Below are positions 17,646-26,189 of a stretch of 64,000 bases of DNA, one piece after another. How positions within the stretch are numbered: position 1 is the stretch's first letter; each line of letters opens with the position of its first letter. Source of the stretch: Pseudomonas farris. Lineage in GTDB: Bacteria; Pseudomonadota; Gammaproteobacteria; Pseudomonadales; Pseudomonadaceae. The notes beneath the pieces were generated by a model, which did not search any database, had not been told where the DNA came from, and saw only the letters and a program-made list of their open reading frames with translations. The position numbers and the translations under genes are program-made. The stretch is taken from the NCBI RefSeq assembly GCF_019145235.1, contig NZ_JAHSTV010000005.1, forward strand, positions 186,001 to 250,000, read 5' to 3'.

Positions 17646-18860
17646 TCAGAGGTAACCGTCAGCCCGCAGCAATGTTTCCAGGCAATGTTCGCTGATGTGG
17701 TAGAAGTCCTTCAGTTCCTGAATCTTCACCAACAGCTGAGCCGGGTCCACCGGTTCGGCGCGTTTGACCGCCAGGATCATCTTGTTCTTGTTGGTGTGGT
17801 CCAGTGAGATGAACTCAAAGACCTTGGTCTCGTAACCACAGGCTTCCAGAAACAACGCACGCAAACTGTCGGTAACCATTTCCGCCTGCTGGCCCAGGTG
17901 CAGGCCGTATTGCAACATCGGCTTGAGCAGCACCGGGCTCTGGATCTGCAGGCGGATCTGCTTGTGGCAGCACGGTGAGCACATGATGATCGAAGCGCCG
18001 GAACGAATGCCGGTGTGAATCGCATAGTCGGTGGCGATGTCGCAAGCATGCAGCGCGATCATCACGTCCAGCTCGCTCGGCGCGACGCTGCGCACGTCAC
18101 CGCATTTGAACACCAGCCCCGGATGCTCCAGCTTCGCAGCGGCGGTGTTGCACAGGTTGACCATGTCTTCGCGCAGCTCGACGCCGGTCACCTCGCCCTC
18201 GGCCTTCAACGTGTTGCGCAGGTAGTCATGGATCGCGAACGTCAGGTAACCCTTGCCCGAACCGAAATCCGCCACCCGCACGGGTTTGTCCAGCGCCAGC
18301 GGCGACGAGGTCAGCGCATGGCTGAAGACTTCGATGAACTTGTTGATCTGCTTCCACTTGCGTGACATCGCCGGGATCAGCTCATGCTGCGCGTTGGTCA
18401 CGCCAAGGTCTTTGAGAAACGGCCGGCTCAGGTCGAGAAAACGGTTTTTCTCGCGGTTATGCTCGGCGGACGGCACTTCGCGCAATTGTTGAGGTTTGCT
18501 CTTGAACAGCGAAGATTTGCCTTTTTTGCTGTATTCGAGCTGGGCTTCGTCGGTCAATGACAGTAAATGCGCATTTTTGAACGAGGCCGGCAACAGTGCA
18601 GCGATGGTCGCCATGCCTTCGGCAATTGGCAGGTTCTTGGTGATGTCGCGGGTTTTGTAGCGATAGACGAAGGACAGGCAAGGCTGATCCTTGACCGTCA
18701 GCTGCTTGATGATCAGCCGCTGCAAATCCGCTTCGCCACCGACGTACTTGGCCAGCACCAGTTTGATGAAGGCGTTCTGATCGAGGCTCGTTTGCAGCAG
18801 GTCGATGAACTGGGCGTGATGATCCGGCGCGAGGCTGGCGGGAGTGGCGGTGACAGACAT
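17646..18860 (-). CDS. METTL25-like SAM-dependent methyltransferase
   Basis: A 404-residue protein. The C-terminal half is a class I methyltransferase: motif I VADFGSGKGYLTFAI, then TGVELREDMV (acidic end of beta-2), and a cysteine motif CSPCCHKQ, all typical of the Methyltransf_32 family (PF13679), which includes eukaryotic METTL25 and GSTCD. The N-terminal 180 residues have no named domain and may bind the substrate. The acceptor is unknown; a RNA or protein substrate is likely by relationship only. Monocistronic, between a REP pair and a longer repeat. Confidence 0.85.
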   Translation of the reverse strand: MSVTATPASLAPDHHAQFIDLLQTSLDQNAFIKLVLAKYVGGEADLQRLIIKQLTVKDQPCLSFVYRYKTRDITKNLPIAEGMATIAALLPASFKNAHLLSLTDEAQLEYSKKGKSSLFKSKPQQLREVPSAEHNREKNRFLDLSRPFLKDLGVTNAQHELIPAMSRKWKQINKFIEVFSHALTSSPLALDKPVRVADFGSGKGYLTFAIHDYLRNTLKAEGEVTGVELREDMVNLCNTAAAKLEHPGLVFKCGDVRSVAPSELDVMIALHACDIATDYAIHTGIRSGASIIMCSPCCHKQIRLQIQSPVLLKPMLQYGLHLGQQAEMVTDSLRALFLEACGYETKVFEFISLDHTNKNKMILAVKRAEPVDPAQLLVKIQELKDFYHISEHCLETLLRADGYL

Positions 18861-18977
18861 GGGAAAAAACGGCCTCGGGCGGTGCGAATCGGGGAATGAC
18901 GGGTATTTTAGGGGGGATGGCCGTTCGGGACACGCAGTTATTTGCTGAACGGTGCGAATCCTGAGGCTAGCGAGCTC

Positions 18978-19103
18978 TTTGTGGCGAGGGGGCTTGCCCC
19001 CGTTGGGCTGCGAAGCGGCCCCTATGTATCTTCAGTCACACCGAGTTTTCTGGTTCGACGACTGCTTCGCCGCCGAACGGGGGCAAGCCCCCTCGCCACA
19101 AAA
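18978..19103. repeat. Long inverted repeat, 'tggcgagggggcttgcccccg' family
   Basis: The left arm (ttgtggcgagggggcttg) and right arm (caagccccctcgccacaa) are inverted and about 85 bases apart. It resembles the element at 25710-25846 but differs from the common REP core. It is followed at 19108-19138 by gctgccgaaggctgcgatct, a second short repeat motif that recurs in part near 58625. Confidence 0.75.
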
Positions 19104-19139
19104 GCATGTAGGAGCTGCCGAAGGCTGCGATCTTTTGAT

Positions 19140-19757
19140 TTAGCCCAACACCACCAACCGATTCGGCAACTCATTCCTCACATGGGTCACCGGCACATGC
19201 ACTTTGAGCAACTCGCCGCAGGCCTCGATGCACGTCACAAACCCCTGCAATGTCTGCCCCTGTTTCACCTGCTGCGTAAACGCCGCCACAATCGCGTCCC
19301 AGTTCTTGTTGTCCAGCCGTTTGGAAATGCCTTCATCCACCAGAATCTCCACATAGCGTTCGGCCTCGGAGACGAAAATCAGCATGCCGGTGCTGCCCAC
19401 GGTGTGGTGCAGGTTTTGCTCCAGGAACTGCCGGCGCGCCAGGTTTGACGCGCGCCAGTGACGAACCGTGCGCGGGATCAGGCGCGTGGTGACTTTGGGG
19501 ATCCGGAACACCAGGCACAACACGATGAAGCTAAGCCATTGCACCAGCAACAGGCTGTGCATGGTCAGCCAGCCCGTCAGGTAATGCACGATACCCGGCA
19601 CCACCAGCGCCAGCAGACTGGCCCAAAGCAACGGGATATACGCGTAATCGTCGGCGCGGGCCGCAAGCACCGTCACCAGTTCGGCGTCGGTGTCGCGCTC
19701 GACCCGGGCAATTGCCTCGGCGACTTTGCGTTGTTCGTGTTCAGTCAGTAATGCCAT
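19140..19757 (-). CDS. TPM domain membrane protein
   Basis: 205 residues from the ATG ending at 19757. A TPM (TLP18.3/Psb32/MOLO-1) phosphatase-like fold is split around two hydrophobic segments (about residues 40-58 and 65-85). The sequence VERDTDAELVTVLAARADDY and the C-terminal VSEAERYVEILVDEGISKRL are the TPM signatures. It is third in a lemA-TPM-TPM operon, 46 bases after the Gly-rich TPM gene. Function is not established; association with LemA suggests an envelope role. Confidence 0.85.
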   Translation of the reverse strand: MALLTEHEQRKVAEAIARVERDTDAELVTVLAARADDYAYIPLLWASLLALVVPGIVHYLTGWLTMHSLLLVQWLSFIVLCLVFRIPKVTTRLIPRTVRHWRASNLARRQFLEQNLHHTVGSTGMLIFVSEAERYVEILVDEGISKRLDNKNWDAIVAAFTQQVKQGQTLQGFVTCIEACGELLKVHVPVTHVRNELPNRLVVLG

Positions 19758-19803
19758 GTTTATGAATGCCTGCTCGCTATTGTTGTTTTTACCTGCAGTG
19801 TGA

Positions 19804-20565
19804 TCACCAGCCGCCCGACGAACCGCCGCCCCCGAAACTGCCCCCGCCGCCGCTAAAGCCCCCGCCGCCACCGCCGCCAAAACCTCCGCCGCCGAATCCG
19901 CCTCCCGAGCCGCCACGGCCACCGCTGCTTGGCAGAATACCGAACATCTGGCCGACGAAGATCGTCAGGATAAACAGCAATACCAGTAACACGAACAACC
20001 CCGGATGCCGCTCAACGAAATCACTCTCCTGATCGCCACGCGGTTCATACACTGTCGACGGTTCGTCCAGCGGATTGCCGCCCAGCACCACCAGCATCGC
20101 CGCAATGCCGTCGCTGATGCCTTTGCTGAAGTTGCCCGCCTTGAACGCGGGCGTGATCACCTGATGGATGATCACCGAACTCTGCGCATCGGTCAGGCGA
20201 CCTTCCAGGCCATAACCGACTTCGATCCGCAGCTTGCGCTCGTCACGGGCGACGATCAGCAATGCGCCGTTGTTCTTATCCTTCTGGCCGATGCCCCAGT
20301 AGCGCCCCAACTGATAACCGAAATCCGCGATGTCGGTGCCCTGCAAGTCCGGCAACGTGACCACCACCAACTGCTCGCCAGTGGTTTTTTCATGGGCGTT
20401 GAGCTGTTGCGTCAGTTGCTCGCGCACCGCAGGCTCGATCATCTGGGCGTTGTCCACCACCCGCCCGGTCAATTCCGGGAACTTCAACTCGGCCTGGGCC
20501 GCCAGGGCAAACACCCAGAACACCAGCACCAGGCCCACTTTCAACACGCGCATTGGCAACCTCAT
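19804..20565 (-). CDS. TPM domain protein with Gly-rich tail (YgcG-like)
   Basis: 253 residues (249 if the second ATG, ending at 20553, is used). Signal peptide (cleavage near AQAELKF), TPM domain (about 30-160, with GYQLGRYWGIGQKDKNNGAL), one membrane segment (about 187-210), and a C-terminus of about 40 residues made almost wholly of Gly with Ser and Phe. This layout is that of the YgcG family, which is regularly found beside lemA. The domain faces the periplasm. Thirty-one bases from lemA, so it is the same operon. Confidence 0.9.
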   Translation of the reverse strand: MRLPMRVLKVGLVLVFWVFALAAQAELKFPELTGRVVDNAQMIEPAVREQLTQQLNAHEKTTGEQLVVVTLPDLQGTDIADFGYQLGRYWGIGQKDKNNGALLIVARDERKLRIEVGYGLEGRLTDAQSSVIIHQVITPAFKAGNFSKGISDGIAAMLVVLGGNPLDEPSTVYEPRGDQESDFVERHPGLFVLLVLLFILTIFVGQMFGILPSSGGRGGSGGGFGGGGFGGGGGGGFSGGGGSFGGGGSSGGW

Positions 20566-20596
20566 CCTTGGTGACGCTTCAAGCCCGTTCCGGCGC

Positions 20597-21208
20597 TTAC
20601 TGGAACTTCACTTCAGGCGCTTTCTCGGCACCGGGGCTGGTTGCCTCGAAAGTTTCGCGGATTGGCAGATCGCTATACATCACGGTGTGCCACAGGCGAC
20701 CGGGGAAGGTGCGGATCTCGGTATTGTATTTCTGCACCGCCAGGATGAAATCGCGACGCGCCACGGCGATGCGGTTCTCGGTGCCTTCAAGTTGCGATTG
20801 CAGTGCCAGGAAGTTCTGGTTGGCCTTGAGGTCCGGGTAGCGCTCGGACACCACCATCAACCGACTCAGCGCGCCGGTCAGCTGATTCTGCGCCTGCTCG
20901 TACTGTTTGAGTTTTTCCGGATTATCCAGCGTGCTGGCATCCACCTGAATCGAGGTGGCCTTGGCGCGGGCTTCGATCACCGCGGTCAGGGTTTCTTGCT
21001 CATGCTGGGCATACCCCTTGACGGTTTCCACCAGGTTGGGAATCAGGTCGGCGCGACGCTGGTACTGGTTCTGCACCTGGCCCCAGGCGCCCTTGGCTTG
21101 TTCGTCGAGGGTCGGGATATTGTTGATGCCGCAGCCGGTCAGTAGTGTTGTCAGCCACATCAAGGCTGCAACCTGCAGGCTCGACCGATAATGGTGTCGT
21201 ACATTCAT
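20597..21208 (-). CDS. lemA: LemA family lipoprotein
   Basis: 203 residues from the ATG ending at 21208. The leader ends in a lipobox (TLLTGCGINN), so the protein is lipid-anchored rather than membrane-spanning as in some LemA proteins. The long helical LemA domain is clear: VQNQYQRRADLIPNLVETVK, ALSRLMVVSERYPDLKAN and RRDFILAVQKYNTEIRTFPG. LemA of this type is unrelated to the GacS kinase once called LemA. First gene of the lemA-TPM-TPM operon; divergent from bglX. Confidence 0.92.
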   Translation of the reverse strand: MNVRHHYRSSLQVAALMWLTTLLTGCGINNIPTLDEQAKGAWGQVQNQYQRRADLIPNLVETVKGYAQHEQETLTAVIEARAKATSIQVDASTLDNPEKLKQYEQAQNQLTGALSRLMVVSERYPDLKANQNFLALQSQLEGTENRIAVARRDFILAVQKYNTEIRTFPGRLWHTVMYSDLPIRETFEATSPGAEKAPEVKFQ

Positions 21209-21443
21209 CTGGTTGATGCTCCCTTGCACATTCCGTTGATGAAACAACCTGCGAACTCTGACCCGACTCTTGGGGCATAATCTGCGCCGCTACTGGATTG
21301 CATCGAGCCAATGGGCTAAAAGATGCCCAGCACTGAGACTCTGCAGAAGTGTGCTGCATTTACCTGAACAACAATAGTCGCTCCCCAAATTTTGGCTGAC
21401 CGGCGTGTATTCACTGCCGTTTAGGCTTTTGAGAAAACAATTC

Positions 21444-23735
21444 ATGAAGAAGCTGTGTTTGCTGGGCCTGTTCGTCAGCCTGGCCAGTCATACCGTATTG
21501 GCCGCCACGACGCCCGCACCTATAGAGAACAAGGACGCCTTCATCAGCCACCTGATGAAGCAAATGACCCTCGATGAAAAGATCGGCCAGTTGCGCCTGA
21601 TCAGCATCGGTCCGGAAATGCCTCGGGAGATGATCCGCAAGGAGATCGCTGCCGGCAATATCGGCGGCACCTTCAACTCGATCACCCGCGCCGAAAACCG
21701 TCCGATGCAGGACGCGGCCATGCGCAGCCGGTTGAAGATCCCGATGTTCTTCGCCTATGACGTGATCCACGGCCACCGCACCATTTTCCCGATTCCGCTG
21801 GCCCTGGCCTCGAGCTGGGACATGGACGCCATTGGTCGCTCCGGGCGCATCGCCGCCCAGGAAGCGGCGGCTGACAGCCTCGACATCACCTTCGCGCCGA
21901 TGGTCGATATCTCCCGCGACCCACGCTGGGGCCGCACGTCCGAAGGCTTCGGCGAAGACACTTATCTGGTTTCGCGAATCGCTGGCGTAATGGTCAGGGC
22001 GTTCCAGGGCACCGGTGCGAACGCGGCCGACAGCATCATGGCCAGCGTCAAGCATTTTGCCTTGTACGGCGCGGTCGAGGGCGGTCGCGACTACAACGTC
22101 GTCGACATGAGCCCGGTCAAGATGTACCAGGATTACCTGCCGCCATACCGCGCGGCGATTGACGCCGGTGCCGGCGGGGTGATGGTTGCGCTGAACTCGA
22201 TCAACGGCGTGCCGGCCACCGCCAACACCTGGCTGATGAACGACCTGCTGCGCAAGGAATGGGGCTTCAAGGGCCTGGCGGTCAGTGATCACGGGGCAAT
22301 TTTCGAGCTGATCAAGCACGGCGTCGCCGCTGACGGTCGCGAAGCCGCGAAGCTGGCGATCAAGGCCGGCATCGACATGAGCATGAACGACACCCTCTAT
22401 GGCAAGGAATTGCCAGTGCTGTTGAAGGCCGGTGAGATCGAACAGAAAGACATCGACAACGCCGTGCGTGAAGTGCTCGCCGCCAAGTACGACATGGGCC
22501 TGTTCAAAGACCCGTACCTGCGCATCGGCAAGGCCGAGGATGACCCGGCCGACACCTATGCCGAAAGCCGCCTGCACCGCGCCGAGGCCCGTGATGTTGC
22601 GCGCCGCAGCCTGGTGTTGCTGAAGAACCAGGGCGAAACCCTGCCGTTGAAGAAAACCGCGAAAATCGCTCTGGTCGGTCCACTGGCCAAGGCGCCGATC
22701 GACATGATGGGCAGTTGGGCCGCTGCTGGCCGTCCCGAGCAATCGGTGACCTTGTTCGACGGCATGACCAATGCGCTTGGCGCGCAGTCGACGCTGATCT
22801 ACGCCCGTGGCGCGAACATCACCAGCGACAAGAAAATCCTCGATTACCTGAACTTCCTCAACTTCGATGCACCGGAAGTGGTGGATGATCCGCGCTCGGC
22901 CAATGTGTTGATCGATGAAGCGGTCAAGGCTGCCAAGCAAGCGGATGTGGTGGTGGCAGCGGTGGGCGAATCCCGTGGCATGTCCCACGAATCGTCGAGC
23001 CGCACCGACCTCAACATCCCGGCCGCCCAGCGCGAGCTGATCAGGGCGTTGAAAGCCACCGGCAAACCGCTGGTGCTGGTGTTGATGAATGGCCGTCCGC
23101 TGTCGATTCTCGAAGAGAACGAGCAGGCTGACGCGATTCTGGAAACCTGGTTCAGCGGCACCGAAGGCGGCAACGCCATCGCTGACGTGCTATTCGGCGA
23201 CTACAACCCGTCGGGCAAACTGCCGATCACCATCCCGCGCTCGGTGGGTCAGATTCCGACCTACTACAACCACCTGAGCATTGGCCGGCCGTTCACACCG
23301 GGCAAACCGGGCAACTACACCTCGCAGTATTTCGAAGACACCACCGGACCGCTGTTCCCGTTCGGCTTCGGTCTGAGCTACACCCAGTTCAGCCTGACTG
23401 ACATGGCGCTGTCGTCGACCACACTGAACAAGACTGGCAAGCTCGACGCCAGCGTCGTGGTGAAGAACACCGGCAAGCGTGACGGCGAAACTGTGGTGCA
23501 GCTGTACATCCAGGACGTGACCGGCTCGATGATCCGCCCGGTCAAGGAACTCAAGAACTTCCAGAAAGTATTGGTCAAGGCCGGCGAACAGAAAGTCGTG
23601 CACTTCACCATCACCGAGGATGACCTGAAGTTCTACAACGCCCAGCTCAAGTACGCCGCAGAACCGGGCAAGTTCAACGTGCAGATCGGCCTGGACTCCC
23701 AGGACGTGACGCAGCAGAGCTTTGAGTTGCTGTAA
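21444..23735 (+). CDS. bglX: Periplasmic beta-glucosidase BglX (GH3)
   Basis: 763 residues from the ATG at 21444 with a signal peptide (cleavage near VLAATTP). GH3 N-terminal catalytic barrel (about 30-350) with the nucleophile Asp in GLAVSDHGAIFEL and the substrate-binding KHFALYGAVEGGRDYN; GH3 C-terminal domain (about 385-615) and a fibronectin III-like domain (about 655-750, starting near DMALSSTTLNKTG). It cleaves terminal beta-glucosyl residues from oligosaccharides in the periplasm. Length is as expected. Divergent from lemA; a REP pair follows. Confidence 0.93.
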   Translation: MKKLCLLGLFVSLASHTVLAATTPAPIENKDAFISHLMKQMTLDEKIGQLRLISIGPEMPREMIRKEIAAGNIGGTFNSITRAENRPMQDAAMRSRLKIPMFFAYDVIHGHRTIFPIPLALASSWDMDAIGRSGRIAAQEAAADSLDITFAPMVDISRDPRWGRTSEGFGEDTYLVSRIAGVMVRAFQGTGANAADSIMASVKHFALYGAVEGGRDYNVVDMSPVKMYQDYLPPYRAAIDAGAGGVMVALNSINGVPATANTWLMNDLLRKEWGFKGLAVSDHGAIFELIKHGVAADGREAAKLAIKAGIDMSMNDTLYGKELPVLLKAGEIEQKDIDNAVREVLAAKYDMGLFKDPYLRIGKAEDDPADTYAESRLHRAEARDVARRSLVLLKNQGETLPLKKTAKIALVGPLAKAPIDMMGSWAAAGRPEQSVTLFDGMTNALGAQSTLIYARGANITSDKKILDYLNFLNFDAPEVVDDPRSANVLIDEAVKAAKQADVVVAAVGESRGMSHESSSRTDLNIPAAQRELIRALKATGKPLVLVLMNGRPLSILEENEQADAILETWFSGTEGGNAIADVLFGDYNPSGKLPITIPRSVGQIPTYYNHLSIGRPFTPGKPGNYTSQYFEDTTGPLFPFGFGLSYTQFSLTDMALSSTTLNKTGKLDASVVVKNTGKRDGETVVQLYIQDVTGSMIRPVKELKNFQKVLVKAGEQKVVHFTITEDDLKFYNAQLKYAAEPGKFNVQIGLDSQDVTQQSFELL

Positions 23736-23756
23736 CCCCTGACACACCGCAAAACA

Positions 23757-23850
23757 AATGTGGGAGCGGGCTTGCTCGCGAAGACGGCTTAACATTCAAC
23801 AAAGATGCTGAATGTCAGACCGCTTTCGCGAGCAAGCCCGCTCCCACATT
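23757..23850. repeat. REP doublet (REPIN)
   Basis: Inverted pair of gggagcgggcttgctcgc between the converging bglX and phospholipase D-like genes. Confidence 0.85.
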
Positions 23851-23876
23851 AGGTCAGGGTGTTTGGAGGAATGTAT

Positions 23877-25034
23877 TCAGCCCCGTCGATCCAGCAAATT
23901 CACCACCAGCCGATCCACCCATCCCCACACCCTCTGCTTGACCCGCCGCCACAACGGTCGGCGTTTCCATGCTTCGAGGCTGACTTCCTGGCTCAGGGCA
24001 AAGTCATTTTCGAAACTCGCCGCCACCGCCCGGGTCAGTCCGGGGTCCAGGGCTTCGAGGTTGGCTTCCAGATTGAAACGCAGATTCCAGTGATCGAAGT
24101 TGCATGAGCCGATGCTTACCCAGTCATCGATCAACACCATTTTCAGGTGCAGGAAACACGGCTGGTACTCGAAGATTTTCACCCCGGACCTGAGCAGACG
24201 CGGGTAGTAGCGATGCCCGGCGTAGCGCACCGATGGGTGATCGGTGCGCGGCCCGGTCAGCAGCAGCCGCACATCGACGCCACGAGCTGCCGCCCGGCGC
24301 AGTGAGCGGCGGACCTTCCAGGTCGGCAGAAAATACGGCGTGGCCAGCCAGATTCGGCGTTGGCCACTGTTCAGCGCGCGAACCAGCGATTGCAGAATAT
24401 CGCGGTGTTGGCGGGCGTCGGCATAGGCGACCCGGCCCATGCCCTCGCCCATGGCCGGCACTCGCGGCAAGCGCGGCAAACCGAAGTGCGCAGTGGGTTT
24501 CCAGGCGCGCCGATGGCGGTTGGCGATCCATTGGCGATCGAACAGCAACTGCCAGTCGAGCACCAACGGGCCGCCGATTTCCACCATCACTTCGTGCCAT
24601 TCGCTGGTGTCTTCACCCGGTGTCCAGAACTCATCGGTGACCCCGGTACCACCGACCACCGCCAGGCATTGATCCACCAGCAGCAGCTTGCGGTGATCGC
24701 GATAAAAGTTGCCCACCCAACGGCGCCAGCTCAGACGATTGTAGAAACGCAACTCGACACCGGCGGCGATCAGGCGCTGACGCAAGGTCAGGGTGAACGC
24801 CAGGCTGCCATAGTCATCGAACAGGCAGCGCACCCGCACGCCGCGCTCGGCCGCCTGGACCAGCGCCTGAACCATGGCCTCGGCGCAGGCTCCCGCCTCC
24901 ACCAGGTACAGTTCCAGTTCGACTTGTTCTTCGGCGCGGGCAATCGCTACCAGCATTCGCGGAAAAAACTGCGGGCCATCAATCAGCAGTTCAAAGCGGT
25001 TGCCGTCGCGCCACGGGAAAATTGCGCCGCGCAT
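23877..25034 (-). CDS. Phospholipase D-like cardiolipin synthase (ClsB type)
   Basis: A 385-residue protein with two HKD motifs: YRDHRKLLLVDQCLAVVGGTG (about residues 109-129) and FLHLKMVLIDDWVSIGSCNFD (about 295-315), each with the His-x-Lys-x4-Asp catalytic set. There are no N-terminal membrane helices, which suits ClsB/YbhO rather than ClsA. These enzymes make cardiolipin from phosphatidylglycerol. The start is two bases after the stop of the YceI gene, so the two are co-transcribed and translationally coupled. Confidence 0.88.
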   Translation of the reverse strand: MRGAIFPWRDGNRFELLIDGPQFFPRMLVAIARAEEQVELELYLVEAGACAEAMVQALVQAAERGVRVRCLFDDYGSLAFTLTLRQRLIAAGVELRFYNRLSWRRWVGNFYRDHRKLLLVDQCLAVVGGTGVTDEFWTPGEDTSEWHEVMVEIGGPLVLDWQLLFDRQWIANRHRRAWKPTAHFGLPRLPRVPAMGEGMGRVAYADARQHRDILQSLVRALNSGQRRIWLATPYFLPTWKVRRSLRRAAARGVDVRLLLTGPRTDHPSVRYAGHRYYPRLLRSGVKIFEYQPCFLHLKMVLIDDWVSIGSCNFDHWNLRFNLEANLEALDPGLTRAVAASFENDFALSQEVSLEAWKRRPLWRRVKQRVWGWVDRLVVNLLDRRG

Positions 25035-25036
25035 TC

Positions 25037-25627
25037 TCAGCGCGCCGTGAAAATCAGCACCGCACCCACCGGCACCGACAAACTGATGGCCGACAAACCG
25101 GCAACCTTGCGCAAGCTTTCCAGGCCCGGAGCCAGGTCGAAATCTTCAGCGCTGATCACCAAAGGCTCAAGGGTCACCACCTGGAAGCGTCGATCATCGA
25201 GACGGGTCGCCAGCAGCTCGGCGTTGTATTGGTGTTGTTTGCCATGCAGGTTGACGGTCAGCGGCAAGCGCAACTCCAGTTGCGCACCGGGCGCCAGGTC
25301 GTTGATCGGCCGCAAATCGATTTGCGTGGTGATCAGCGCTTCGGGAAACGTCTGGATCTCGAACAGTTCGTTGCGCATGCGTTCGTCGCGCAACGGAATG
25401 CCGCTGTTGACCGACTCCAGCTCGACCTCCACCTGCGCCAGGCCCTTGGGATCGACCTTGCCGTGTAGCACCAGAAAGCGCTGCACTTCGGAGATGTTGG
25501 CGTTTTTAGTGCTGATGAAAGACAGCCGCGAGGACTCGCCGTCCAGATACCAATTGGCCTGGGCCGACACGGTGACACCGGCCAGCAGCAGGAAAGCGAG
25601 GGTTTTGCAGACAAAGCGGTTGAACAT
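25037..25627 (-). CDS. YceI family periplasmic protein
   Basis: A 196-residue protein with a signal peptide (cleavage near SAQANWYL). The mature part is a lipocalin-like beta-barrel with the YceI features SSRLSFISTKNANISEVQRF, DERMRNELFEIQTFPEALIT and LPLTVNLHGKQHQY. YceI proteins bind isoprenoid-like lipids; some respond to stress. Coupled to a cardiolipin-synthase-like gene two bases downstream, which points to a membrane-lipid role. Confidence 0.9.
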   Translation of the reverse strand: MFNRFVCKTLAFLLLAGVTVSAQANWYLDGESSRLSFISTKNANISEVQRFLVLHGKVDPKGLAQVEVELESVNSGIPLRDERMRNELFEIQTFPEALITTQIDLRPINDLAPGAQLELRLPLTVNLHGKQHQYNAELLATRLDDRRFQVVTLEPLVISAEDFDLAPGLESLRKVAGLSAISLSVPVGAVLIFTAR

Positions 25628-25709
25628 AGAGACTCATGGGCAGATAAACCTGAGCGAACCTTAACTGGCCTGAGGCAGGTTGCAAACTTTCTGTTACTCC
25701 GACCCACCC

Positions 25710-25846
25710 TTTGTGGCGAGGGAGCTTGCTCCCGCTGGAGTGCGAAGCGCTCCCAAAATCAGACAATGAGTTCTTCCAGTCAGACCTCGGCCGCTGGTAT
25801 TACGACTGCTTCGCAGCCGAGCGGGAGCAAGCTCCCTCGCCACAAA
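25710..25846. repeat. Long inverted repeat, 'tggcgagggagcttgctcccg' family
   Basis: Arms ttgtggcgagggagcttg and caagctccctcgccacaa are inverted and about 100 bases apart, in the gap between the YceI gene and a small membrane protein gene. Same family as 18978-19103. Confidence 0.75.
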
Positions 25847-25859
25847 AAAACTGACCCTG

Positions 25860-26189
25860 TCAGGGTTGCAGGCGACAGCCTTGGCGTTCACCAAACCAAA
25901 CAGCGCTATTGCTGCGTCCCATACCACCAACCGTCACACGCTTGTTCGCGGCGTCATCGACGAACCCGCTGGTGGGCAAATACTGCTTCACATAGCTCTG
26001 GCAATACTCCATAGGATTGTTCATCACATAGCGGCACGAGCAGTATTCCTTGGCGGTGTAGGCGCTGATGATGTCCGGGAAAGCCAATAACGCCACTCGC
26101 TCCTGCCAGATCCAGCCAAGCAAGGCGATCAGCAGCACCAGCAACAGCGTGCTGAACGGCCGACGACGAATAAAACGGCGGCGGCTCAT
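25860..26189 (-). CDS. Small membrane-anchored protein, Cys-rich, unknown
   Basis: A 109-residue protein with an Arg-rich start (MSRRRFIRRRP), one transmembrane segment (about 12-30) and a periplasmic part with a CSC...YC cysteine cluster (AKEYCSCRYVMNNPMEYC). Its ATG overlaps the stop of the upstream serine hydrolase by four bases (ATGA), so the two are coupled. I do not recognise the domain. Coupling suggests it assists or is secreted with the hydrolase; this is inference. Confidence 0.75.
   Translation of the reverse strand: MSRRRFIRRRPFSTLLLVLLIALLGWIWQERVALLAFPDIISAYTAKEYCSCRYVMNNPMEYCQSYVKQYLPTSGFVDDAANKRVTVGGMGRSNSAVWFGERQGCRLQP

Noticed and set aside
21411..22988. 525-codon minus-strand frame opposite bglX
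   Set aside because: Shadow of the bglX frame; codon use and composition are those of a mirror frame.
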